Shown here: positions 35,767-47,935 of the stretch, piece after piece
Numbering within the stretch: the first letter of the stretch is position 1
Layout: each line of letters begins with the position of its first letter
Assembly (NCBI GenBank): GCA_001630475.1
Contig: KV419421.1
Span: 70,916-134,915, forward strand
DNA from: Sistotremastrum niveocremeum HHB9708
Lineage: Eukaryota; Basidiomycota; Agaricomycetes; Sistotremastrales; Sistotremastraceae
Direction of reading: 5' to 3'
Length of the DNA stretch: 64,000 bases
The notes under the pieces: generated by a model
What the model was told of the DNA's origin: nothing
The model's input: only the letters and a program-made list of their open reading frames with translations
Database searches by the model: none
Translations under genes and position numbers: made by a program

Positions 35767-37262
35767 TCATGATGTGATCGGGGATTTTAATGCATGTCGA
35801 TTCGGGAGTTGTTCAACGCGTAGCGACAACTGGCGATCACGTTCAAGGTCCGACAATGCATCCAGCAGGGCCGGAGCAGGAAGGTCTTTGTGGCTGACTT
35901 CGAGCTTAGCCATGAGCGGAAGATACTCTGCCACTTGATGCAGCGTCTCCACCATATCCTTGACATAACCGACGAGTTCCAAATGCTCGATGGTAGAGTA
36001 GGTTGTGAAGATTTGATTCCAAAGAAGATGGAAGTCTAACATCCTCATCGCGGTGGGAGTGGCGTGCGCTCTGGTAGAGATATTGTTGCGGATGATGAGA
36101 TGGGTGGGCTGGACTTTGGATTGTCGATGAGGGAGAGTTAAAATGTTGATTACGGTATCGTAGATGCGCGCATCGTGAAGGGGAAGGGTTTTGCCCAGGT
36201 CGTTCCACCGAGAGCTATAACGGTAGTTGAGGGTTCCCTCGACTTCGAAAGTCGCGGAATGCTCTTCGATTTCGATTAAGAGGGATGCAACTTCAAGTTT
36301 GACGACTGGGACCGAGCGAAGTACTTGAGTAATGGTCGTGGGTGCTAGCTTGTTGTCGTACAACACCATTCGTTCGGAGATATTTGCCTTTTCTAATGAG
36401 GGCAGGCGGATAGCAAGCATTAAACAGCGGACTCCCTGAGGAAGTATTTTAGACAGTTTGAAGTGGCGGCAAGTGCGAAGTATTGTGGATTTTGGCAAGA
36501 GTTGCGGGATATCTTCGGGTTTGTTCTGCCCGATCAGAATAACGGATAAGATGGCAGGCATCGCTTGTAATGTTGCAAGAGTTTTCTTGCAGTTCTCTGG
36601 GCCAACCGTTATCTCGACGTTTGAGATTGAATGGAAACGCGACAAATCCCAACACCTGGTCGTGACGAAATTAACAGATCGAAGTTTTGGGGCTTGGGAA
36701 GAGAATATGTTGACTAGGGCGAGGAGTGTGTCCATTTTCAAAGTCAGGGTCTGGAGGTTCACGGCGGGTGTTTGGAGAGCACTCGACAAGGCTTGGCTGC
36801 ATTTCGTGCTGTCGATGCGTAGGAAGAGATGTTGGATCACTGGCATATTGGCTTTCAAAAATGCGGCCCATGTCTGCCATTCAACGACTGCATCCGCGGG
36901 GTCTCGGGTGCCCTTCGTGGAGTCAAGATGAATAGATAGTCCAACATTTTGGGCGCGAGTGAGAAAATGCTCGATGGCTGAAGTAGGCCAGCAAAGATCT
37001 ATCTCTCTCCAGAGAGTTGGGCACTCCAAAACGATAGCACGCGTACGATGAGTACTATGAGAGCCATGATTCATCAGAAATTGGCCAGACAGTATGGATG
37101 AAAATAGCCCCCAACTCACATCTGTGCGAAGCGTACTGTTGTCCTCATCCTTGCTCTCAATTTCTCGGATGCCTTTTTATCTAGAAAGTTCTTTTCGTCC
37201 GTCATGACGAGACATTCCCAGATTATAAGCAGGACTTCGGGGGGTAAATCATCGAATGTCAT
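35767..37262 (-). CDS. F-box-like protein (476 aa)
   Basis: Exons 37120-37262 and 35767-37054, with a 65-bp intron GTGAGT...CATAG in phase 2. The F-box-like start is MTFDDLPPEVLLIIWECLV, completed after the intron by AIVLECPTLWREIDLCW. The family signature ALQTPAVNLQTLTL appears near residue 145, followed by FSSQAPKLRSVNF. The C-terminal part is leucine-rich and ends in a short polar tail. The predicted length equals that of three other members in this window, which suggests a stable fold. The start is the first ATG giving a complete F-box. Confidence 0.8.
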
Positions 37263-38476
37263 GGCCGTCGAAAGTCCACAAGTAGGAAATGACTTTGAGT
37301 CCTGGGGGCACTGATATCCGTTGGTCGTCTCCTGTCAGGCGGATGTGGTCGAATGGTGAGGGGGCTCTACTGGCTGAGATCCGTTGCAATCGCGTTGAAG
37401 ATGTCGGCCAGAGATGCGGACAGAACGCTTGACAGAACAGAGAGTGTCACGGAGTAGAGTCGAACCGTGACACTAACGTGATCTGATTACGTGAGACGTG
37501 ACCGATCGTGAGACTTTCCCACGTTAACCTGAGCCGACGGCGAGCTCGGCAAGCGTTCTTCAGCACACCGTCTTGTGCTCCTCTTTCGAATTCTTTGGAT
37601 TTGCTTCACAAGCTCGTCCCATTATAATATTCGGAGTCAGCCTGGCGACATTCGTCACCTTTGTCACTGATTCTTTGCCCTTTGCTCAGACTTCCCAGTC
37701 ATGATTACAAAATTCAAAGAAAGGACTCCTTAATCAGCTTGAGAGGTGGCCCAGTCGCAATATCAATGGAATACAAATTACTCTCACACTGGGCAACCCA
37801 TTATCAATCGCTATTGTGGTCAGGCTCTTATGGTCGCTGTGTAGCATCGTTCCCTACAAAACGCACTTTCCCAAGTCGAGACTTTGACCCTCACCAACTG
37901 TCATAGTTGTCTGATGTGGATGCGAGTGGAGAAGTGGTCTCGACAGAACGTCGAAGTTTGACCAGGATAGAGTACAAAGGATTCACTGGCAACCCATGCT
38001 TGACCAACGCCACGAACTCTTCGCTTTTTCTCTCGTTAGATGACTGTCGTTGTGCGAGGATGGCTTTAATGTATATCAGCTTCAGGATGCCACCATTCAA
38101 GTCTGAACGCCGCTCAAAGAGACTATCCTGCAGTCTCGATGGGACGAAAATTTCCACCAGAGCGTTCTGCCAGCGGACGTGGTGCCCGCAAAGGCAAGTC
38201 AAGGCTGATTAATCCGATCACGTGCCAAATCGATCGTGATGACGCGTGACGCGACTTTCCGTCGCTTTCTCGCTTTGCCTCCTCTCTTTGCCTCCTCTCT
38301 TCAGGCTCCCATCTCTCCTTCAAGCCTCGGCGACCAACTTGTCCTTCGCTCTTTTCAGTCCAGCGCTCCTTGACCATTCCTCTCCTTTCTCGATTCTTTC
38401 TCAATCTTTGCAACACGAATACTTCCCTGGACTCCTTGCTGCATTCCCCAACAAGCGTTACCCCTATCTTTCTACC
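37263..38476. promoter_or_regulatory. Divergent intergenic region between F-box-like genes, with CACGTG
   Basis: About 1.2 kb lie between the starts at 37262 (minus) and 38477 (plus). CACGTG occurs at 38219-38224, 258 bp before the ATG at 38477, followed by a GACGCGTGACG block. The same arrangement, CACGTG plus GCGTGACG, is found 257 bp upstream of the paralogue at 45432. Near 37484 the other side has ACGTGA repeats. No gene was identified. Confidence 0.5.
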
Positions 38477-39970
38477 ATGCCTTTCAACGCCTTTCCGAAC
38501 GAAATTATCCACGAAATCTTTGTTGAATACGCTGCGGATGGAACCTTGTATAAAAAGCCTACGGATCGCTTGACCGTACCTCTCCGAGTTTCTCAGATGT
38601 GAGCGTTACGCCTACGTCGTCAAAAGCACTTGACTAACAGCTCCCGCTTTCGTCTCTGTAGAGATCGTCGCACTCGTTACGTCGCACTTCAATGCAGGCC
38701 GTTGTGGAGACTCATATATGGATATTGGCCCTCAGCGGCACGAGAGGCGTTTATGGAGCGCGCGGGCAGCCGACGTGTTACCATGATCCTTGACACTAAA
38801 GATGAAGACAACATGAAAGATGAACCAGATGATCTAGACAAGCTTCATCGTTTCAGATGGGCTGACTTTATTACTCGTAACATCGAAGCTTTCCTTAACC
38901 TCGAGATCAAGATCCACACTCCTCGCTCTCTACGAGCCCTCGCTCCCGCTCTCGCCACACCCTCTCCCAACCTGGTCTCTTGTTCTATCACGTTCTGCAA
39001 AGAGAGGCAGAGCGATTTCATGCCACGAACTTTCTTCTCTCTACAAGCGCCAAAATTGCAGAATGCTGTTTTCCGCACATCGCTGTTTGTCGACGTCAAA
39101 AAATTTCAATCGTTGACCGCTGTCACTTTAGAGATCGAGCGAAGCACGAGCCGCAGGATCATCCTCGCTTTACACGGCATGCCAAAACTCGAGAGAGTCA
39201 TGCTGATCGGGACGCTCTCACACAACGACTTGCCTGAATATATGAACCGGCGGACTAAGGAGCCGCTCACCATGTCGTTCTCTTGTCGCGACCTCACGCT
39301 TAGAAACATGATGCCCTACGCCGTCAATCGATTCCTTAAAAATGTCCAATTGCCCTCGATGCATCGCGCGCGTATACATGAGACGATGATATCCGAGGAC
39401 TTGGATTTTGTTGGCGAGGTGGTCGGAGATGGGCAAACAAATCCCAATACGATTGGCAAAATCTTCATGACCGTCCCGACCTACCTACATCACGTTCAAT
39501 CCCTATCCATCACTCTTCGTCCGACAAATTACGAAATCAAAGTAGAAGGGAACATTCAATGCCATTACAAGTCCGACTGGACGGCAATGGATCCAACGAT
39601 TACCAATGACCCTCGTGTCTTCGAGACCATTGCATGTATGATTGAATCACTCTACGTCGAACTGGGGAAAGAACCTGATAGGCTTACCATCAACGACGGG
39701 ATTCTCCATGGGCAAGAACCAAAAGCGTTGTCAGGGCTCAACCGCATTCTTCTGTGGCGACGCGTGTTTCAGTGTTACCACCAAGTCGTTCACTTAAAGA
39801 TGACTGGGTGTTCTGAGACGCTCATTCCTGCCCTCCATATGGCAGCGAATGACCTTCCTCTCCTTGCCACACTGGACTTGGGCTGCCAGCTTCCCGCAGA
39901 TAATGAAGATTTGATTTCAGCCCTATCCGAAATCAACGATCATCGCGACATCGAGATCAATTTTGTATGA
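38477..39970 (+). CDS. F-box-like protein, one of a convergent pair (476 aa)
   Basis: Exons 38477-38598 and 38662-39970; the intron is GTGAGC...CTGTAG, phase 2. It starts MPFNAFPNEIIHEIFVEY and continues YVALQCRPLWRLIYGYW. The 122-nt and 1309-nt exon lengths are identical to those of the gene at 43939-45432. The proteins align end to end, for example LAPALATPSPNLVSCSI in both and the shared C-terminus RDIEINFV / RNIEINFK. A leucine-rich body follows the F-box-like part. Together with its partner it forms an inverted duplication around the foldback element at about 41.5 kb. Confidence 0.83.
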
Positions 39971-40869
39971 TCAGCTAGACTGCTCGGGGATCCCATCTTC
40001 CTGTTTTGGGTCTTCTCGCAACGCTTTTGCAATCCACTTCTTCCTCGTATACAGTCATACCATCATGGCCGTTTTTCGCTGTTCTTATTTCTAAATTTTC
40101 ATGGCCCATTCTCCAATTTGCCGACACTTCCGGGCTCACCGAGTATTACACAAAATGATTCTGCAGTTCTGTATTCATGGGCATGCGTTTTTCCCATCAT
40201 TCGATGCCATACAATGTAGTATAGAATTTACATCAGCGGCTTCAGAGCCAAACGCGATGCGCCACATGTTTAATATCATGACCCTCACCACGCTTTCATA
40301 TCAGGAGCTGACATGTGAGCCTACAATCTTCGACCAACATAGATTTGCTCGCCCTTCCTCGCCCTTCATCCCGAGCCTAAGGTTCCGCAACCGGTTTTCT
40401 TGTGGCTACTGCCCCTGAATGACTTGTGGTGTGGTATCACACTGTTCTCATTCGACGGTCATCAATTGAATGCACCAGGTCAACGCAGTGCTCACCAACC
40501 CATGTAAGAGGAGAATGATAGTAACAGCGAGATTTGCGAGGATAGAAAGGCGACCTTCGGAATCTTCAGTAAATGAAAATTGTAGAAACCTGAAGAGGCA
40601 AGACCTACATGTAGCTTAACTTTGAAAGCGTATCCTGATTCACGACTTCAATGGATCATCAACCGCCACCAGGACAGTCCACGAGGAAGCATCAGCCTGC
40701 GCGGCTCTGAACTTTCGGTTGATGATGGCATTGAACTTGGGATCCCGAGTGTGAGAAGGGGTGCGAGGAAAGGATGATCAGATAGACAGCGAGCACGAGA
40801 TGTGTGCAAAAGCTCACTTGTATTCTTCTTGCGCACTGGCGGTCGCGCCGGGTATCGTTGCTTTGGCGG
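39971..40869. other. 3' flank and spacer before foldback element 3
   Basis: No supported gene. A long open frame on the minus strand begins inside the element arm and runs out to 40648; it is not conserved in the other arm and is not called. Confidence 0.4.
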
Positions 40870-42157
40870 CGACCGGTTTTGGACGTCGAGATGGATGGAT
40901 CGAAAGCTTGCAACACCGAACAGCTGGGCTCTTGATGCAGTGACACCAGGTTTCAGAAAAGGTGCCACCACGCTCGGCTGCGCACTCTCTGCAGCTGCCG
41001 CCGAAGAACAAGTCGCAAGACGGTGAACTTCAGTATCGTCGCAGATAATCCGCCACGGGCTGCATCCTCCACGATGACAGACTGCTCTATGAAGAAGACA
41101 GCCCTCAAAGACCGACGGTGCAAGGCCGCCAGTCCGTGTCATGCACAGAGTCTGTCCAAAGGACAGTAAAACCTGCAGAGCAGGTGAGAGTGGGTGGAGG
41201 AATGGGGAAAAAAGCGCGTACCGCAGGCGAATTGATATAGAGAATTTGACGGTGCTTTCTCGGACAGAAACTGTGCTGAATGGGAGTATGACTAGCATAA
41301 GTGAAGGGTACTCGGAGAGGCCTGAGTCAGAGCTGAGCAAGAGCTGCATGAGCTGAGGATGCTATAGCAGAAAGTAAAGAGGCAGCCGGCGGACATCCGA
41401 AAGAAGTGCGTCGTCGCAACCGACGGCTCGTTGCCGGCNNNNNNNNNNNNNNNNNNNNNNNNNNNNNNNNNNNNNNNNNNNNNNNNNNNNNNNNNNNNNN
41501 NNNNNNNNNNNNNNNNNNNNNNNNNNNNNNNNNNNNNNNNNNNNNNNNNNNNNNNNNNNNNNNNNNNNNNNNNNNNNNNNNNNNNNNNGCCGGCAACGAG
41601 CCGTCGGTTGCGACGACGCACTTCTTTCGGATGTCCGCCGGCTGCCTCTTTACTTTCTGCTATAGCATCCTCAGCTCATGCAGCTCTTGCTCAGCTCTGA
41701 CTCAGGCCTCTCCGAGTACCCTTCACTTATGCTAGTCATACTCCCATTCAGCACAGTTTCTGTCCGAGAAAGCACCGTCAAATTCTCTATATCAATTCGC
41801 CTGCGGTACGCGCTTTTTTCCCCATTCCTCCACCCACTCTCACCTGCTCTGCAGGTTTTACTGTCCTTTGGACAGACTCTGTGCATGACACGGACTGGCG
41901 GCCTTGCACCGTCGGTCTTTGAGGGCTGTCTTCTTCATAGAGCAGTCTGTCATCGTGGAGGATGCAGCCCGTGGCGGATTATCTGCGACGATACTGAAGC
42001 TCACCGTCTTGCGACTTGTTCTTCGGCGGCAGCTGCAGAGAGTGCGTAGCTGAGCGTGGTGGCACCCTTTCTGACACCGGGTGTTGCTCCATCAAGAGCC
42101 CAGCTTGTCAGTGTTGCCTGCTTTCGATCCATTCGCCTCGGCATTCAAACCGGGACA
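40870..42157. mobile_element. Foldback element 3, divergent family member
   Basis: Arms are about 40870-41438 and 41589-42157. They are identical near the gap (one change near 41031/41997) and drift outward until similarity ends at TTCGATCCAT. Part of the arm matches elements 1 and 2: GCAGGTGAG, then GGAGG.ATGGGGA, then TTGATAT.GA.AATTTGA in the same order and spacing class. It therefore looks like a distant relative. The apex again is a gap flanked by GC-rich complementary sequence. No transposase is seen. It sits between two convergent, duplicated F-box-like genes. Confidence 0.6.
41439..41588. other. Assembly gap at palindrome apex (150 Ns)
   Basis: Ns flanked by complementary CGTTGCCGGC and GCCGGCAACG. 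As in the other two elements, the centre of the palindrome is unsequenced. Confidence 0.9.
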
Positions 42158-43938
42158 GTTCATGATCTATCTCTCCGCCTAGAAGAGCTTCAGAATATCG
42201 AGGCAAGATATTGTGCTCGGCTAGCACAAACTCATAATCAGCCTACAGTCCAATCCAAAGGGTTCGCCGGCAAGGCTGTTTACGAGCCGTTGAGGCCCCA
42301 TGCCCCCACAAATGTAAGCGTGGATAACCTTTGTATCAGATCGAGTTCTGACCGAAGCCAGAGCGCTTTCATAAAACGACACAGTTCCTGGGGTCTTGAT
42401 GTCTCCAAGACGCTCGTCGTAGACGCCCTGCCTGAACTCGAAAGTGGGGATTCAGAACTCTTCACACATTTGAATGCTCACATCGTTGGAGACATGAGCA
42501 CTCCAGCGTCAGACGTGTGGTGCGTTCTCTCGAACCCACCCATTCCAGTCCCATCTCAATAACTGGTTGTCAGTTTTCGACAGGTTTTCTGTTTGGACAA
42601 GACAATATCACACACATCATCCCGAATGTGGTTATGATGGAGAGATTAGCCGCCCGGACTCCGAGGAGCTCACCCGGGTGCGACTGCCCTCTTCATGCTA
42701 TAATTGTTTTTGATTATTCAGACCGTTTCCGTTATCCTGTCAGACGGCAATCATTTGCTTCGACCAAGACGGAAAGCATATCCTCTTGTTGCTATTTGCC
42801 GCAGCAGACTGGTGCTTCCTTTCCAGAATACGCATCATTCTGTAACTCAGTACGTTTCCGGATTTTTCCGACCTATGCACGATGTAGCTAAATTTATCTT
42901 CAAGGCTCCTCGATAGTGACATGGCGATACGTATTAGAGGATGTTCCCGTTCCCCATACGATCACACTTGAATTTGAGCTCTCGGAGGACATCACTTTTA
43001 ACAACGAGCGGGCAACCTTCCTCAATGAGAAAACGCAGATTGCCAAGCCGTAGCAAAAAACTCGCTGGACGGAGACGAAGACTCGGAGGAAGATGAAAAC
43101 CCTAGGCCTAAATCTGAGACGCTGGCAGTTGACGACGGCGTATGTTTGGGAGATATGGCCATAACACCGGACGACTCATTTCTCGGCCCTTTGGCTGTCG
43201 ATGACCTGCTCACGGGTCCCCCACCTGTCCCTTGCAGGCTCTTTGGCGCCATGCCTGTCAAGACATCGTTATACCTCATGTCGCACATTATATTGTGTTT
43301 GCGTTGTCATTTCTCCCTTGTGGAATCTCCCATCGACGAGACTGGGTCTACAATATAAATGCCATTTCACCTTCTCAATGGCGTGATTCTTTTGCAGCTT
43401 CAAAATTTCGTCTCGTTATTGTGGGTTTGCGCTTTCGAAACATAAGATAGTTTTTGCCTATTTTTTAGAATATGCCATATATCGTTTAAAGATCTGGAGT
43501 GATCCAACCTGTTGGTGAAATGCAAGAAAAAGGTCAATGTAGACGCTCAGCTCTCCCAAAACCTCGAAGACGATAGTCAGGGTGAGTTGGGGTGAGTGAC
43601 GAGGTCAGTCCTAGACTGTTTTCTTCGCGTCATTGACGAAGGCATTCTTTTCAACAGTTTTGGATCTGAGAATTCGCTGAGATTACATGGCGTTCTACTA
43701 GTAAATTACATGAGGGGACGAATGCTTTGTCTATGAATACAGACCTGCGAATCGCAAACATTATGGACCTGGCGATGCCGGCAGTTCGAAGAGGGAGACT
43801 TGAAGAAGAAGACAGGAATGCAGCAGGAGTGTGGCAAGACTATTTGACTGCATCCGGAAAATTTGTCGAATGCAAAGGCATCGGAAAGAAGAAGAGCAAA
43901 GACATGAAGCAAGAAAACGAACACGGCAGGGCAGTCAA
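42158..43938. other. Region with coding-like fragments, no complete gene
   Basis: An open frame continues from the element arm to 42562 and looks coding in its second half (LEELQNIEARYCARLAQ, ALPELESGDSELFTHLN). Another stretch at 42920-43053 reads VPHTITLEFELSEDITFNNE, and one near 43060-43200 is acidic. They lie on the plus strand in different frames. They may be exons of an unrecognised gene or remains of one disrupted by the element. Confidence 0.3.
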
Positions 43939-45432
43939 TCACTTGAAATTGATTTCAATGTTTCGACGATTGTTGATTTCATGGAGAGCTGAGATCAACT
44001 CTTCGCTATCTGCAGGAATATCGCAGTGCAAATCCAGAGTCTCGAGATCGGCAAGAGCGTTTCCTGCCATATGCAGGGCAGGTATCAGCGCCTCCGGATA
44101 CCCCGACATCGTCAAGGTTGCAACTCGGCGATAACAACCAAATACTGTTCTCCATAGAACCATTCGATCAGGGCAGGAGAAGGTTCTTCGACGTGGGGTG
44201 GTGTCGGAAATCCCATCGTGGACGAAGAGTTGGGTGGGTTCCTTCGCAAGGTCCGCGTACAATGATGTGAGGATCAGAACAATGGTTTCGAACAGGTGAG
44301 GATCGTCGATAATTCTTGGTCCCATGGCTGACCAGTTAGACCGATATAACAAGTTGAAAGTGCCAATGATCTTCACTTCATAGACATCGGGGTATAAAGC
44401 AATAGAAAGAGTTTCAGCGTGAAGATGATCGGTGGCGACGGAGGAATAGATTTTGTTGACGGTATTAGGATAGATTTGATTATTGCCAAGAATACCTTCA
44501 AGAAAGTCTCCGTCCGGTGAAACCATGGTCTCATATACACGAGCGTGCTTCATGGAAGGTAAGCGAACATTCCACAGAAATCTGTGCACTGAGGTCGGCC
44601 TCAGCTTTCTGAGTAGAAGCTCCTTGCAAGAGAAGGTCACGGCGAGCGGTTCATGATGTAGATGATCCATGAACTCCGGGATATCATCATCCGAGGACTG
44701 CCCGATAAGACCGATTTTTTGAAGTTGCGGCAACGCGGTTAGAGCAGTGATGACTCTGCGGCTGTTTGAGCGATCCACTGTCAGAGTGACATCGGTCAAA
44801 GACGGAAATTCGTGGAGATCGATGGATAGGGAAGTGTCGAAGACAGCGGTACGCAGCCGCGGCGCGTCGTAAGAGAAGAATTTGCGCGGGTCGAAATCGT
44901 TTTGCCTTTCCTTGCAGAGCTTAATAGAGCAAGAGACTAAGTTGGGAGAAGGCGTTGCGAGGGCAGGGGCCAGGGCTCGAAGACAGCGAGCGTTGTGGAT
45001 GTCGAGTTCGAGAGCAACAAATGCTTCCATATTCTTGGTGATGAATTTCTCCCATCGAAATCTATGGAGCAAGTCGAGACCGTCATCTTCATCCTTCATT
45101 TTGGCTTCTTGTCTGGTATCTATGATCATCGTGATATCCTGGCGAGCACGGGTGAGGAATGCCTCTCGAGCCGCAGACGGCCAATGTCCGTAGATACGTT
45201 TCCACACCGGCTCACAACGTAGGGCGACACGACGCGTAAATCTGTTTCTGCAAAGACAAAGGCGAGTGCTGTCATGCGATTGTCTGAGTCATTGCAGACG
45301 AGACACTCACATATGGGAAAGTCGCAGAGGAAGGGTTAAGCGATGTTCCGGCTTCTCATAGATCTTTTCATCGGCAACATAGAATGCAAAGATTTCTCGA
45401 ACAACCTCAGCAGGACAGGCATCGAAAGGCAT
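43939..45432 (-). CDS. F-box-like protein, partner of the convergent pair (476 aa)
   Basis: Exons 45311-45432 and 43939-45247, intron GTGAGT...TTGCAG in phase 2. It starts MPFDACPAEVVREIFAFYV; after the intron RVALRCEPVWKRIYGHW completes the F-box-like region. Exon lengths and total length equal those of the gene at 38477. The promoter with CACGTG and GCGTGACG is conserved too. The leucine-rich part contains LAPALATPSPNLVSCSIKL. The ATG at 45432 is preferred over an upstream in-frame ATG at 45501 because it matches the start of the partner gene. Confidence 0.83.
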
Positions 45433-45841
45433 TGAGTAACAGAGATAGGGGTCACAAATGGATCGTGTTGAAGCCTGAGGCCTGCGGAAAGAGATCGACA
45501 AGAGAACTCGGTTGACGGAAGGTTGATGGTCGTGCGAGGTCTGAGAGGAAGGCGTGGAGGAAGACAGGACCTGCGAAAAAGGGCTATTCTGAAAAGACCG
45601 TACTTGGCTGAGCTGCCAGCTGTTGAACGAGCGGAGGACAAGTGAGAGGCAAAAAGCGATGGTACGTCACGCGTCACGATTTACACGTGATCAAAGATCA
45701 CGGGGCTGACTTGCCTTTTTGGGTGGCGCCCAGCCCTCGCCACCCAGCGCGCACCGAATTTTGTGTTGTATTGAAGCGGATGAGTTTGCATGAGAAATTC
45801 AGATAGGGAAATCGCACGTATTTGCCTTCTCTATTAGTGTT
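45433..45841. promoter_or_regulatory. Promoter region of the F-box-like gene at 43939-45432
   Basis: Contains CACGTG at 45684-45689 next to a GTGACGCGTGACG-type block (reverse strand), copied from or to the region at 38219. The remaining bases up to 45841 show nothing coding. Confidence 0.45.
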
Positions 45842-47500
45842 ACATGGCGATTCTAATAAGTCCAACCCAATGGACCGACGAAAGTGGCCGTCGAATTTCT
45901 AAAAGCGCATCAAAAACTGGCAAAGTGATGTCTATAAGATGATTGATTTTCTCTGGCTTCGCAACTCTTGTGCTACACCCGTCAAACAGTAGCTCCAAAA
46001 CAGAGTCGACAGTACCGACGCAACTATCATATGAGGCATCGCATAGGCACATCAGAATGAATTCCGAAAGCTCGTCGAACACCAAAATCAAATCATTTGA
46101 TTTGAATCTGGAGAGCATTGTGATCTGAAAGCCATAAACTGTTGTCGATCGCAAGCAGTGGAATGTGCATATCTCGTCCAGGAAGAGCGCATTCTCACAC
46201 TTCAGTGAAGCGACTGATATCGACGGCGTTTCGACATGGACTTCGGCAATGATGCTTGAAGCAGAGATCGCGAAGGAAGCCCGTGGTCCATCTGTACGTC
46301 TGTGTGCGCGATGAGAAGGAAAGAATGCCGTCTTTACTCACGACGATCCACCAAGACTTGCGCAAACTTATGTGGTAAAATAAAAGACGAGATCTTTGTT
46401 AGCTTTAACGTCGGAGGCAATGCCATCAATCAGAAAGGAGCTACTGACAAGGCATGAGACGAATGTCTAACTTAGACAATCCAAGTCGACGTACAGTGGT
46501 TCCTGACACCTTGATGGAGACTACTTGTATTCCAAGCATCGTCGCCTTCTGCCCCAGATCCATGGCGCGGCCCTTTTCTCCTACTAGACAGCCTCAAAGT
46601 GAAATAGCGGTGCCGCTTATAGACACAACACCATAGAATCTATGGATATAATGTTTCGAAGACAGATGCGATATCATTTAAAGGGTACTCACAATCGAGA
46701 CAATCGCGAAGGTGGGACGCTCAATTCGTGAAATGAAACGAGGACGCGTTTTTCACAGCGACGAGCCTAGAAGAGTCAATAGCACGGGCTTGGATTGACG
46801 ACATTTATAATGCGTGATGACGGAGTCTCGAAATGCCACCGTAGGGTTTCCCATGCGATGAAAACGATATCTTTGGGATGGAGCGCGTTTGACGATGGAG
46901 ATCGAAGTCGTATGGCAGGCTTATATTCTCAACCTGCACATTAGCTCAGAGGCAACCAGCAGCCGGAGTGAATACCACGTACGTCTTCGATTACAGTATA
47001 GCCCCGCTCCAAGACCATCCTGCTGGAGGAATTGTCTGGACATCAGCTTGATATCAACGGCGTGACACATTCGCATTGTAACACTAGCTGCTAGGCATGA
47101 AGGTCAATCTCGTGATGCTTTCAGGAAGATGATAATCTGTTGGCTCACCGATATTTCGGATGAGGAGCAACGCCTTGGAAGCTTCGATGTACGCTAGCGA
47201 TTGGAGCCGACTTGAAAGCTTCATCGATCGATATTGACAGTGATATCGGGCTGTTCAGAATACTAGCTTCTCTGATTCATTGAGATACTTTGCCAACGCC
47301 GACTCGACGCGACGACTGCATGCATCTGAAGCTGACATCCGTGAAACACGACCGCTCAATACGCCACCTAGCTAGACCATGCTCCGATAGATTCGATGCC
47401 TTAATATGTCCTGATACCATCTTCAGTCTCGTCAGCAACGGGTGTCAACCGTGACGGATGAATCAGGATGAAGACTGACCGGTCTCAAGCGACGAAGTTA
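45842..47500 (-). pseudogene. Possible intron-rich LRR/F-box-like gene or its remains
   Basis: The last exon on the minus strand is convincing. From about 46290 to the stop near 45842 it reads ASFAISASSIIAEVHVETP, then CTFHCLRSTTVYGFQITMLS, then DITLPVFDALLEIRRPLSS. Upstream pieces look leucine-rich (VVSIKVSGTTVRRLGLSKLD near 46510, ESITRLTFMPSS near 47110) and are separated by possible short introns. I could not assemble a full frame or find the F-box. The style recalls intron-rich basidiomycete F-box/LRR proteins. Whether it is active or decayed is open. Confidence 0.3.
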
Positions 47501-47935
47501 CGCGAATATTGATCACACAACCACTTCTTGAAACGACAGATTCCAGAATGAGGCTGGCAAGCCATTGAGTGAGCTCTCCAGCGGCCGAAGACGTCGACTC
47601 CAGGCTGCAAGTCCCGTGCAGGAAACAGTTTGTGGCCATCGAGTTCGCCGAGGTGGATCAGATGGGGTCATTATTAGTAGTATTGGTCCGTTGACGGCGA
47701 CGAGAAGGTTTAGAGAATATGTCCTCCCGAAAACAAAGTTCAATGAACGCCTGCTCATTTCATGCTGGAGTTCAGCTTGAGTTCAGCAAGTGGTTCAGCC
47801 TGAGCAGCTGTTCGTCGGAGTTTCTATCACATCCTCAAGCTCATCCTCTGCACTTGCCTCTGCATCAGCACGACCGTTTCATAGAGAAGGGCTAGAGAGC
47901 GCCTGTCTGGAAGCAGAAGGCAGCATACTCGGGCG
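47501..47935. other. Upstream region of the F-box-like gene at 47936
   Basis: A minus-strand open frame at 47513-47758 is possible coding of the neighbouring uncertain gene, but has no recognised motif. No other feature seen. Confidence 0.3.
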
